Assembly: GCA_040880405.1 (NCBI GenBank)
Contig: JBBDIM010000163.1
Location: forward strand, 1 to 15,493
From: JBBDIM01 sp040880405
GTDB lineage: Bacteria; Planctomycetota; Planctomycetia; Pirellulales; Pirellulaceae
Reading direction: 5' to 3'
Length of the DNA stretch: 15,493 nucleotides
Positions 1 through 7,049 of this stretch are shown here, piece after piece. Every line of letters begins with the position of its first letter. Position 1 is the stretch's first letter. A model generated the notes under the pieces. That model saw only the letters and a list, made by a program, of their open reading frames with translations, was not told the DNA's origin and ran no database searches. The translations under genes were made by a program, and so were the position numbers.

Positions 1-18
1 GCGTGGGGATTAGGAAAA

Positions 19-170
19 AATTTCTCTCGCAAAGCCGCCAAGACGCAAAGGGGTTGAATCACCCTGTTTCCGATATTTTCCGGCGTTTCCAGGCGATGAT
101 GTGACCCGAAAACCTACCACCGGTGATCGACTCTTCTCTTTGCGGCCTTGCGCCTTTGCGAGAGATTTTC
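19..170 (-). repeat. Palindromic dispersed element B, copy 1
   Basis: The arms TCTCTCGCAAAG (23-34) and CTTTGCGAGAGA (154-165) are perfect inverted repeats bounding 143 bp. The similarity continues inward through AGCCGCCAAGACGCAAAG-like sequence on both sides. The reverse complement of this copy aligns along its whole core with the element at 11862-12004, so this is a dispersed family and not a chance palindrome. The two copies lie in opposite orientations and differ by one 8-nt gap inside one arm. No transposase is present, so it is best described as a MITE- or REP-like non-autonomous element. Confidence 0.8.
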
Positions 171-458
171 AAGCGGGAAATGCTCGCGCAAAGGTACCAG
201 GGGGAATTGAAGGGGCGGGAAAATGAATCGGCCGATTTCTGTCGCTTCAGGCCCTTTCCTGGCGGTGCCCGCACATGGGCGAGTCGGCTGTCAGGTGCCA
301 CGGGGACCATCGACAACCGAAAATGACGGGGATGCCAATGCCATGCGGCGCGTATGCTGGATCGCACCCTCCTGTCTTTGCGCGCCAAATTTGTGCCCTG
401 GTAACGACGATTGAACGAGTGGGGATTTGCCCTTCGGACTGCCCCTGCCCAAAAAGTC
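171..458. other. Intergenic stretch, no gene seen
   Basis: Several short open frames cross this stretch on both strands. None has a recognisable protein family, a convincing ribosome binding site or a compact relation to its neighbours, and they overlap each other. I see no tRNA-like structure. It lies between element B and the blaI promoter and may hold further upstream regulatory sequence that I cannot identify. Confidence 0.5.
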
Positions 459-489
459 TTGACGCTACTAGCTGCCTAGTACATACTAT
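459..489 (+). promoter_or_regulatory. Candidate sigma70-type promoter of the blaI-type gene
   Basis: A TTGACG box at 459-464 matches the -35 consensus in five of six positions. The best -10 candidate is TACTAT at 484-489, with a rather long 19-nt spacer; a shifted box at 482-487 would give 17 nt. Both boxes are overlapped by the two dyads described separately, which is the arrangement expected of a repressed, autoregulated promoter. It lies about 35 bp before the start codon. The exact -10 is uncertain. Confidence 0.55.
466..481. promoter_or_regulatory. BlaI-type operator dyad 1
   Basis: The sequence TACTAG-CTGC-CTAGTA is a perfect inverted repeat with 6-bp arms and a 4-bp centre, 16 bp in all. 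It sits directly downstream of the TTGACG box. With the dyad at 484-499 it shares the pattern TACTA-N6-TAGTA. BlaI/MecI/CopY-family winged-helix dimers are known to bind short dyads with TACA/TGTA-like or ACTA/TAGT-like half sites, so binding by the adjacent gene product is a reasonable inference. Confidence 0.7.
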
Positions 490-499
490 GAACATAGTA
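484..499. promoter_or_regulatory. BlaI-type operator dyad 2
   Basis: The sequence TACTATG-AA-CATAGTA is a perfect inverted repeat with 7-bp arms and a 2-bp centre, also 16 bp and also TACTA-N6-TAGTA. Its centre lies 18 bp from that of dyad 1 and only 2 bp separate the two, so two dimers could bind side by side over the -10 region and start site. The independent repetition of the same outer half sites is the strongest evidence that these are true operators. Confidence 0.7.
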
Positions 500-524
500 G
501 CCGCGAGATTCCTCAGGGGGCAGC

Positions 525-929
525 ATGAGCCAACGATCCAAACCGTCCGATCTGGAACTTCAGGTACTGACCGTCCTGTGGCAACGGGGGCCGCTTCCCG
601 TTGCCGAGATTCGGGAGGCGGTCCCTGATGGCAAGGCCCGGGCCTACACCACGATTCTTTCGGTGCTTCAGGTGATGGAGAAGAAAGGGTTGGTCGACCA
701 CACCACCAAGGGCCAGGCCAATATCTACCATCCGCTGGTCAAACGGCAGCAGGTGATGCGTCCCTTGATGCGGGAGATGCTGCAAAACCTGTTTGGCGGC
801 AGCCCAGCCAAGGCGGTGCAGTCGCTGCTAGAGAGCTCACCGGTCGACGACCAAGAGATGGCGGAAATCCGCGAGCTACTAGCCGCGGCCGAGCGAAAGA
901 AGAAGCCCGCTCCGCCGCGGGAACCTTGA
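525..929 (+). CDS. BlaI/MecI/CopY-family transcriptional repressor
   Basis: This 134-residue protein belongs to the penicillinase-repressor family of dimeric winged-helix regulators. In the best-known members these are inactivated by proteolysis when a membrane sensor-protease is triggered. The N-terminal signature SDLELQVLTVLW lies at about residues 8-19, and the helix-turn-helix follows at about 24-57, with the recognition segment around AYTTILSVLQVME. The rest is the helical dimerisation and cleavage region, ending in a basic, proline-rich tail. The ATG at 525 has AGGGGG four bases upstream. Two operator-like dyads lie in its promoter and the likely cognate M56 peptidase lies downstream, so it probably represses this operon. 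Other targets cannot be seen here. Confidence 0.93.
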   Translation: MSQRSKPSDLELQVLTVLWQRGPLPVAEIREAVPDGKARAYTTILSVLQVMEKKGLVDHTTKGQANIYHPLVKRQQVMRPLMREMLQNLFGGSPAKAVQSLLESSPVDDQEMAEIRELLAAAERKKKPAPPREP

Positions 930-944
930 TTTTTAAGGACGTTT

Positions 945-1103
945 TTTAGCCACAGAGGTCACAGAGGGCACAGAGACGTTGAGTTTTGAACCTCTCGGTA
1001 AGTTGCAAATATTAGAACTAATTATTTTCAACAAGATCATGTACTTATCAGAAACTAATACCAGTTTATTCCATTCTCTCTGTGACCTCTGTGGCTAAAC
1101 CCG
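945..1103. repeat. Palindromic dispersed element A, copy 1
   Basis: A perfect 22-bp inverted repeat bounds this element: 945-966 begins TTTAGCCACAGAGG and 1078-1099 ends CCTCTGTGGCTAAA. The core between the arms is markedly AT-rich compared with both neighbouring genes. A second copy at 6811-6920 shares the arms and the right boundary CTCTGTGGCTAAACCCG, while the cores look unrelated by eye. The element separates the blaI-type gene from its partner peptidase and could form a large hairpin in the transcript. Confidence 0.8.
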
Positions 1104-1135
1104 AATCAAATAAACTCACTTTCGGAGTTTTCACG

Positions 1136-4100
1136 ATGCTCCCCTCGCTCGACCTGTTTGATATGCTCCACCCGCAGCCACTGGTTTATGCCTTACTTCA
1201 TTCCTTGTGGATTGGGCTGATGGTGGCGGGCATGTTGGCGCTGGCGCTCCGCTGGATGCCGGCTCCTTGGGCCGCGGGACGATATGCCGTGGCGATGCTG
1301 GCTCAGGTGGTGGTTCTACTGGCGGTGGTGGTCGTTGCGGTTTGTCTTAGTTTGCCCACGACGCAGCCACAGCGGGAGGCTGCTCCGCGGAATCTGGCGG
1401 TCACCTCGGACCTGGCAGCAGGTTGGCCGCTGGGGGCAGCGCAGGTCGGGACGATTCCCACGCTCACCGAGGTAAACGCCAGCGACTCAAGCAAGGTGGG
1501 AGTGTGGTTGGCTTGGACCGACACCCTGGCCTGGTTCTATTTGGCTGGCGTGACACTGATGCTGCTACGGATGGCCTGGGCCGTGGCGGATGCGGGTCGG
1601 TTGGTCCGGCAAGGGACTCCGGCCGACGAGCAGACATCGAATCTGGTCGACCGCTTGCGGCGCGACCTGGGGATCGGCCGCAGAGTCCGCGTGGTCGTTT
1701 CCCAGGTGTGCGACTCACCAGCGGTGGCCGGGGTGTTGTGGCCGACGCTGGTGCTACCGGTTTCGCTGCTGACCGAGCTGTCGCCCGAGGCGATCCGGGC
1801 AATCCTGCTGCATGAACTGGCCCACATTCGGCGGCACGACTACCTGCTGAACCTGGGGCAGATGCTGATCGAGGCGGTGCTGTTTTTCAACCCGGCCGTG
1901 TGGTGGATTAGCCGCCAGATTCGGATCGAACGGGAAGCGTGCTGCGACGGCTTGGCCGTTAAACATATGGGAGAACCGGTCGTCTATTCCCAAGCCTTGG
2001 CCGATTGGGCAGACCGGCGGCAGGCCGCCGCGACGGAAAGTTCAACCACGAGAAAAGCGATGGCAGACCAAAAAACCCCAACCGCGGCGATGGGGATCGG
2101 CGTGCATCGCCGCCACACATTGCTCGGGCGTCTCCGCCGAGTGCTCCTGCCGGGCGAGCAACCAGAGGTCCATATCTCCCCCGTCAGCCTGCTGATGCTG
2201 TTGGTGTTGGCCGGTCTGGGGATGGCCCTGGTCTGGCAGGGGACGACGGTGGCGGTCGTCGTCGCAGCGGAGATCGTCAGCCCCGCCGAACGGGTAAAGC
2301 GGGTCGCGGAGCAGGTGGAGGAGCATGCTCCACCACGCCCCAGCCCAGGAGACGCGCCAGTTACGTTTTCTGGTAAGGTTCGGACCGAAGATGGAAAGCC
2401 GTTGCCGGAACCCTTGCGGGCCACGCGACACACGCGATTCGAAAACAGTAGCGAGCTGAGCGCGTTGGGAGAAATCGGCCCGCAGTTCAAGTTCACCTCT
2501 CAGCCGGGGGTTACCATGCTCATCGTTCATGGCGAGGGTTACGCGCCTGGCGTGTCTGGTCCCTTTGACGGACGCTCGGGTGCAGAATTCGACGAGATCG
2601 AGATTGTTCTGCCCAAGGGCTTTCCGGTTGATTTCAACGTTCGTGACGAAGAGGGAAAGCCGGTTCCAGGGGTCGCAGTTTCTGCTGGCTATATCATCAA
2701 TGGTGGTTCCACCAACTCCCACCAGGCCGAAAGCGACCCCCAGGGAGAAGGCGTGATTCCCCATGCGCTCGCAGGAGAGTATTTCATCTCGGCGAAGGCT
2801 CCCGGCTTTCAAGATACCGGAGTCACCCGGACGAAAGTGGAACAAGGGAAGACCCTGGAGATTGTCGTTCGCAAGGCCCAACCGGTGACCGGGCAGGTGG
2901 TAAGCGCCGATGGCGTTCCGATCGGCGGCGCGGTACTCCAGAAGTTCGTTACCATAAGACAATCCGATGGCGGCAACCATATTCACGGTCCGAATGGGGA
3001 CAAGCTGGCAACCACCGATGACGAGGGGCGTTTCACCCTAGATCAACTCGTCAGCGACACGGTCTATCACCTTCTGGTCTCGCATCCCGAACATGGGAAG
3101 CGGGTCCACGAGGGTGTCCGGCCAGGGCAGCAAGGCCTGAAAATGGTCCTCGGTCCCGACTTCACGCTGACGGGGACTCTGGAGGGTGATCTCTCGAAAC
3201 TACCGCAGCGTCGCGGCGAAACCTACATCCGTTATCGGCAGGGAGTCCGCGTAGGCCCAGAGGGCACAAGCGGTTGGGATGGCGGTGAGGCCATGATCGA
3301 AAGGACGGAAACCGGCGGGAAATTCACCCTCAAGGGGTTATTGCCCGCCGAGACGACGATCACCGCCGGAGAGCACAAGGCAACCATCGACCTGACCGAG
3401 CCAAGATCGCAGGTGACGATCGATCTGAATGACACGGTCCCAGTCATCCAGACCCGGCAGGTCGAACTGACCTTCGAGGCCGATAAATCGGCGCTGCCGC
3501 GAGGTAGCGTTCGGGTTTATTCGCCCGGTTTCCGGAATGGCGAGCTGAGCGATTTACCGATTGTCGATGGCCGTGTTGAGCTAGAGGTTACCGTGGGTGC
3601 GGATTTATATGTCCGGCCCAAGGGAATCATCGGCTACTGGTTTAAGGAGCGGCATTTTCCGGTGGAAGCGGGCGATCAGCCGCACACGGTCCGTCTGGAA
3701 ACCTTCCCCGCCGGGGCGATTTCCGGCCAAGCTCTATTGGCCAGCGGAAAGCCGGATACCGAGATTCAGGTTAGCATCCGGGCGATCGACAAACCGGAAG
3801 AATTCAAATTGCAAACGATTACGCACAGCTCGAGCCAGCGGGTCGATAGCCAAGGTGGGTTCGTGTTCACACCGCTGCCGCTCGGGGCGAAATATGTCGT
3901 CATCGCCGGGAAAGGGCATAACAAAACGGTCAGCGATCCGGTCGAATTGACCGAGACCGAGCCGACCGGTGACGTTCAGCTTTCGCTTTCGCCGGATGCC
4001 TCGGCGAGCGGAACCGTGGTTGGTCCGAGCGGCAAACCACTCGCCGACATCCCCCTCCAGTTGGAGTTAACGCATTCGTTGGCCAGCACCTCTTGGGGTC

Positions 4101-4564
4101 CCGGTTTTACGACCGATCGCAACGGTCGCTTTCAATTCGATGGCCTCAGTTCAACCTTAGATGGCTACGAGATTAGCCTGGCGACCAATAAGGACTATCA
4201 ACCACAGTCGATTCCCCTTAATCCAGGCGGGCCGCCGGTCACGATGAAGCTAGAAAACGGGCATGTTTTGGAATGCGCTGTGCTCGACGCCGAAACAGGC
4301 CGCCCGATTCCCGGAGTGGAGTTGTACGCCTATCCGCTAAATCGCCAAGCCGATGAACCGTATGCCTACGAAGCGGAAGGCAAAACGGTCGCCGACGGAA
4401 CCACCCGGTTCAGCAACCTGGCGGGTCGGGAATTTCAAATCAACGACCGAAACGGACTCACATGGGACAAAGAAAAGGGAAAACTCGACATCCCGAACCA
4501 AACCATCCCGCTCGTGATTGAAGCGACGTTGCCGGAGTGGAGTCGGTTGGAATTGGGGCCCTAA
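1136..4564 (+). CDS. BlaR1-like M56 membrane peptidase with beta-sandwich repeat sensor
   Basis: This predicted 1142-residue protein combines a BlaR1/MecR1-type zinc protease with a long extracytoplasmic region. Hydrophobic segments lie at about 18-40, 46-73 and 124-148. The M56 domain follows, with HELAH at about 226-230 and the downstream ligand motif EREACCD at about 265-271. Another membrane segment lies at about 351-379. The remaining 760 residues contain about seven carboxypeptidase-regulatory-like beta-sandwich units, starting near 409, 496, 583, 676, 857, 955 and 1042, with repeated turns such as DGKPLP and EEGKPVPG. I see no SxxK penicillin-binding domain. By family knowledge it should cleave the upstream repressor on sensing a signal; the ligand is unknown. 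I chose ATG 1136, with GGAG eight bases upstream. The longer frame starting with GTG at 1082 begins inside repeat A and is unlikely. Confidence 0.9.
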   Translation: MLPSLDLFDMLHPQPLVYALLHSLWIGLMVAGMLALALRWMPAPWAAGRYAVAMLAQVVVLLAVVVVAVCLSLPTTQPQREAAPRNLAVTSDLAAGWPLGAAQVGTIPTLTEVNASDSSKVGVWLAWTDTLAWFYLAGVTLMLLRMAWAVADAGRLVRQGTPADEQTSNLVDRLRRDLGIGRRVRVVVSQVCDSPAVAGVLWPTLVLPVSLLTELSPEAIRAILLHELAHIRRHDYLLNLGQMLIEAVLFFNPAVWWISRQIRIEREACCDGLAVKHMGEPVVYSQALADWADRRQAAATESSTTRKAMADQKTPTAAMGIGVHRRHTLLGRLRRVLLPGEQPEVHISPVSLLMLLVLAGLGMALVWQGTTVAVVVAAEIVSPAERVKRVAEQVEEHAPPRPSPGDAPVTFSGKVRTEDGKPLPEPLRATRHTRFENSSELSALGEIGPQFKFTSQPGVTMLIVHGEGYAPGVSGPFDGRSGAEFDEIEIVLPKGFPVDFNVRDEEGKPVPGVAVSAGYIINGGSTNSHQAESDPQGEGVIPHALAGEYFISAKAPGFQDTGVTRTKVEQGKTLEIVVRKAQPVTGQVVSADGVPIGGAVLQKFVTIRQSDGGNHIHGPNGDKLATTDDEGRFTLDQLVSDTVYHLLVSHPEHGKRVHEGVRPGQQGLKMVLGPDFTLTGTLEGDLSKLPQRRGETYIRYRQGVRVGPEGTSGWDGGEAMIERTETGGKFTLKGLLPAETTITAGEHKATIDLTEPRSQVTIDLNDTVPVIQTRQVELTFEADKSALPRGSVRVYSPGFRNGELSDLPIVDGRVELEVTVGADLYVRPKGIIGYWFKERHFPVEAGDQPHTVRLETFPAGAISGQALLASGKPDTEIQVSIRAIDKPEEFKLQTITHSSSQRVDSQGGFVFTPLPLGAKYVVIAGKGHNKTVSDPVELTETEPTGDVQLSLSPDASASGTVVGPSGKPLADIPLQLELTHSLASTSWGPGFTTDRNGRFQFDGLSSTLDGYEISLATNKDYQPQSIPLNPGGPPVTMKLENGHVLECAVLDAETGRPIPGVELYAYPLNRQADEPYAYEAEGKTVADGTTRFSNLAGREFQINDRNGLTWDKEKGKLDIPNQTIPLVIEATLPEWSRLELGP

Positions 4565-4655
4565 ACCACACACTTCTGACCCGGGAGATTGGTGGGTGGT
4601 TCACACTCACTAGACGAGGCGTGGGCAGCACACGAAATTTGTGGCGAGATGCCAT

Positions 4656-4681
4656 AATTCCCGACATCTAAGCCGGGAATT
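4656..4681. terminator. Hairpin between convergent genes
   Basis: AATTCCCG (4656-4663) and CGGGAATT (4674-4681) are perfect 8-bp arms around a 10-nt loop. The hairpin lies between the end of the M56 gene and the end of rpsT, which converge. There is no clear T tract on either side, so a role in transcription termination is only inferred. Confidence 0.4.
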
Positions 4682-4703
4682 GGGTGCTACGGCAGTTGGC
4701 ATC

Positions 4704-4735
4704 GGTGGGTTTTGGCCTGTCGGCCTCCACCCACC
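4704..4735. terminator. Second hairpin between convergent genes, possible bidirectional terminator
   Basis: GGTGGG (4704-4709) pairs with CCCACC (4730-4735), and an inner GGCC/GGCC pair (4714-4717, 4722-4725) extends the stem around a four-base loop. It lies 42 bp past the rpsT stop as read on the minus strand and is the better placed of the two hairpins to stop rpsT transcription. ATTTTG follows on the plus strand, a weak U-rich tail. Confidence 0.45.
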
Positions 4736-4776
4736 CTGCCATTTTGAGAATGCCTAAATGCCTGCGATGGAACGCC

Positions 4777-5049
4777 TTAGGCGGCCGTTTTGGCTTTTTT
4801 CAGGCGGGCCGAGAGGCGGGATTTTAGGCGGTCGGCTGTTTTGGGGTGGATTACCCGTTTGGCGCCAGCCTTGTCCAGGCGTTTGACGGCGACGCGGGCC
4901 TCGAGCTCGGCCTTTTCGTGGTCTCCGGCGGTGACCGCTTCGCGGACCTTGCGGAGCTGCGATCGGAGGGCCGATTTGACGGCGCGGTTGTGTTGACGTC
5001 GGACGACGTTTTGACGTAAACGCTTGCTGGCACTCTTGGTATTGGGCAT
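4777..5049 (-). CDS. rpsT: 30S ribosomal protein S20
   Basis: This is a 90-residue, highly basic, almost entirely helical protein with the S20 pattern. It has MPNTKSASKRLRQ at the N-terminus, HNRAVKSALRSQLRK in the middle, and VIHPKTADRLKSRLSARLKK near the end, where the HPKTA segment is characteristic. S20 binds 16S rRNA early in assembly of the small subunit. The length is normal for the family. The ATG at 5049 lacks a strong Shine-Dalgarno site, which is common in planctomycetes. The gene converges with the M56 gene and lies downstream of the TPR gene on the same strand, so the gene at 5180-6625 is read in the same direction towards it, with 130 bp between. Confidence 0.96.
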   Translation of the reverse strand: MPNTKSASKRLRQNVVRRQHNRAVKSALRSQLRKVREAVTAGDHEKAELEARVAVKRLDKAGAKRVIHPKTADRLKSRLSARLKKAKTAA

Positions 5050-5100
5050 TTCAGAACCGTATGAACGGGATCGCCTAAGGCATGCAGTGAATTTCTATCA

Positions 5101-5146
5101 CGGAATTTCAACACCACGGTGTCTCGACATCGCGGTATTTCAACAC
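5101..5146. repeat. Direct repeat upstream of rpsT
   Basis: CGGAATTTCAACAC (5101-5114) and CGGTATTTCAACAC (5133-5146) match in 13 of 14 bases, with unit starts 32 bp apart. On the minus strand each unit contains TTGAAA, a possible -35-like box for rpsT, although I could not find a convincing -10 at the right spacing. The pair may be a promoter duplication or a regulator site. Confidence 0.4.
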
Positions 5147-5179
5147 GGGCTCTACCATCAGCCCTGGGCCAGGTAGAAG

Positions 5180-6625
5180 CTAACCATCTTCTCGCATTTG
5201 CTTGAGCTTGTCTAGCCGTGGTCCCACATCTTTGTAAGAAGGATCTAACTTCGCGAGCTGCCCCAAGTATTGGAGGGCCAAGGGGGTCTGTTTCAACGCG
5301 GCGGCGAGCACGCCGGCCCGGTAAAGGAGCTGCTTGACTCGGTCGGAACTTAATGTCTTGTAACGAGTTAGGGCTTCCTTGTACGCTTCCAGGGCCGGTT
5401 CGTAGCGGCGATTGGCCTGGAGGCATTCCCCTTTGCCTAGATAGGCCGCGGCGGCCAACTTTTCGTCTCCAGCGGCGACTGCGTCGAATTCCTGGATCGC
5501 TTCAGGCAGGTTTCCGGCCCGTTTCAGGCGAAGGCCGAGCTCGTATTTTAGGGGAAAATCATCTGGGCGGCGTTCGACCCGCTGCGAGTAGATGTCCAGC
5601 TCAATCCGGTTTAGGTCGTCGCGAAGGCTTTCGCGGAGCCGGTCGGCCGATTCCGACGGTTTTTCCTTGGCTTGGCCTTCGGCGACCAGTAAGCGATGCC
5701 GGGCTCTGGCGATTTGGACTTCTTCCCGCTTCTGGGTCAGCTCGAAGGAGGTGCCGATCGTGTCGTGGGCCTGTTTGAGGGTGTTTTCCGCCTCGTTGAA
5801 ATTTTGCACTTGGCACCAGGCGTCGGCCAGTTGCAGGTAGTTTTCCAGGTTGTACTGGTTTTGCTCGATCAGGTTTTTGAGCCGTTGCCGCTCGTTCAGT
5901 TCGATCTGACGCCGCGGTTTTTCCTCGGTGGGGGTGGTGGAGGCTGGTTTAGGGCGGAGTGGGGTCTTTTTGGGGTCGATCCGGTTGGTGACGGTGGCCA
6001 AGCCCTGGGCCTGACGTTCACGGTCGAGCGTGAGCTGCGAGATCATTCGGTTTGCCTCGTCATCTCCGCGGCTTTTGTCCTCGATATAGTGCCAAACGGC
6101 GATCGCTTGATCGAACTGGCCAACCCGGCCGAGATACCCGGCGCAGGTCCGCAGGACTTCGAGGTCTCCCGGGGAGCCATCAGTGGCGTTTTTCATGTAG
6201 CGGAGCCCCGCCTCGTTATAGCGGCAGGCCTCGCAGGCTTCGACCATCGCGAGCAGGGTGGTGGTGTCCCAGGGGTTAGAGAGTAACTGGTCCATCCCTT
6301 GGCTGAGCGTTTCCGACCATTTTCCGGCCGCCGCCAGTTTTTTGACCGCCCGGCCCCCGCCGCCGAACCCGCCGAACAGCGAGGAAGGCTTTTTGCCGTT
6401 AAACTTCCGCTCCAGGTTGGTCATCATGGTGTCGGCGAACACCACGTTGGCCGGATCGAGCTTGCAGGCCCCGCTGAGCAAGGTGTGGACGTAGTCGTGG
6501 TCGTACTTCGGCTGCTTCATCAACTGCTGGGCCCGGTCGTACAGTTGCTGCAGTTGCTTTCGCTTGGCGGGCGAAATTTCGTAGCCTTCATCGGTCGGGG
6601 TCGGCCCGGTTGCTGGTTCCGCCAT
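5180..6625 (-). CDS. Tetratricopeptide-repeat protein
   Basis: This 481-residue protein has no signal peptide or membrane segment and should be cytoplasmic. The N-terminal part has a helical region (about 18-76), then a glycine-rich linker with FGGFGGGG at about 84-91, and helical repeats at about 94-205. A proline- and charge-rich linker (about 215-240) leads into a second repeat block at about 256-465. TPR-like signatures are visible in GQFDQAIAVWHYI (about 169), YLQLADAWCQVQNFNEAENTL, YELGLRLKRAGNLPEAIQEF (about 361) and YLGKGECLQANRRYEPALEAY (spread over 395-415). Such proteins are scaffolds; partners and role are unknown. I place the start at ATG 6625. The frame is open to 6736, but the extra 37 residues look like upstream sequence. 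Neither start has a strong Shine-Dalgarno site. Confidence 0.82.
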   Translation of the reverse strand: MAEPATGPTPTDEGYEISPAKRKQLQQLYDRAQQLMKQPKYDHDYVHTLLSGACKLDPANVVFADTMMTNLERKFNGKKPSSLFGGFGGGGRAVKKLAAAGKWSETLSQGMDQLLSNPWDTTTLLAMVEACEACRYNEAGLRYMKNATDGSPGDLEVLRTCAGYLGRVGQFDQAIAVWHYIEDKSRGDDEANRMISQLTLDRERQAQGLATVTNRIDPKKTPLRPKPASTTPTEEKPRRQIELNERQRLKNLIEQNQYNLENYLQLADAWCQVQNFNEAENTLKQAHDTIGTSFELTQKREEVQIARARHRLLVAEGQAKEKPSESADRLRESLRDDLNRIELDIYSQRVERRPDDFPLKYELGLRLKRAGNLPEAIQEFDAVAAGDEKLAAAAYLGKGECLQANRRYEPALEAYKEALTRYKTLSSDRVKQLLYRAGVLAAALKQTPLALQYLGQLAKLDPSYKDVGPRLDKLKQMREDG

Positions 6626-6810
6626 CGGTTCTTTTTGGTTCAAATCGAGAAGAGATTGAGCTGGCCTACACGAAATGGGAGAGTCTATTTGCCCGGCTCT
6701 CCCTGCACTTTTAGCGTAGCTGGAAACGAGGGCCAAGGCCAGTCACTTGTTGGTTGGGGGGCGTAAAAACAAGGGCCATATTACCCCGGCGTGAAAGAGA
6801 ATCACTTTTG

Positions 6811-6920
6811 AGCCACAGAGGGCACAGAGACCACAGAGGAGAGGGGATGTAGGTTTTTGATCCATTGCCTAGCTGACGTGCATCATCATCATCTCTCTGT
6901 GCCCTCTGTGGCTAAACCCG
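6811..6920. repeat. Palindromic dispersed element A, copy 2
   Basis: AGCCACAGAGGGCACAGAGA (6811-6830) and its exact reverse complement (6894-6913) form a 20-bp perfect inverted repeat. The arm differs from copy 1 at 945-1103 by a single base in the shared part, and both copies run on into the same AAACCCG at the right. The core is shorter than in copy 1 and not obviously related. It lies between the divergent TPR and cobA-hemD genes; I see no other gene in 6626-7049. Confidence 0.8.
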
Positions 6921-7049
6921 TTTCCGGGGCCATAAAAACAGGGACCGGGGTTCGACCTGCCTGGACAGGCGTTAGCCGAGGGTTGAAACTATGGATTGCG
7001 CCATTGCCCATGGTATTCCTGTTTCCTTTTGCGTGACGATTGGCCGTTG

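Noticed and set aside
247..495. Minus-strand 82-codon frame and other small frames upstream of blaI
   Set aside because: Mutually overlapping frames with no domain, no clear ribosome binding site and overlap with the blaI promoter and operators.
1082..1135. Upstream extension of the M56 gene from GTG 1082
   Set aside because: The GTG lies in the right arm of repeat A, and the 18 added residues are unlike the family. ATG 1136 has a good Shine-Dalgarno site and leads straight into the first hydrophobic region.
2042..2986. 314-codon open frame antisense to the M56 gene
   Set aside because: It is a shadow in a GC-rich gene. Its product has no recognisable domain, while the plus strand encodes a clear protein family over the same stretch.
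4851..5426. 191-codon minus-strand frame overlapping rpsT and the TPR gene
   Set aside because: It overlaps two well-supported genes on the same strand in another phase and has low-complexity Arg/Ser/Pro composition typical of shadows.
5696..6286. 196-codon plus-strand frame inside the TPR gene
   Set aside because: Antisense shadow, Gly/Val-rich, with no domain recognised and no plausible ribosome binding site.
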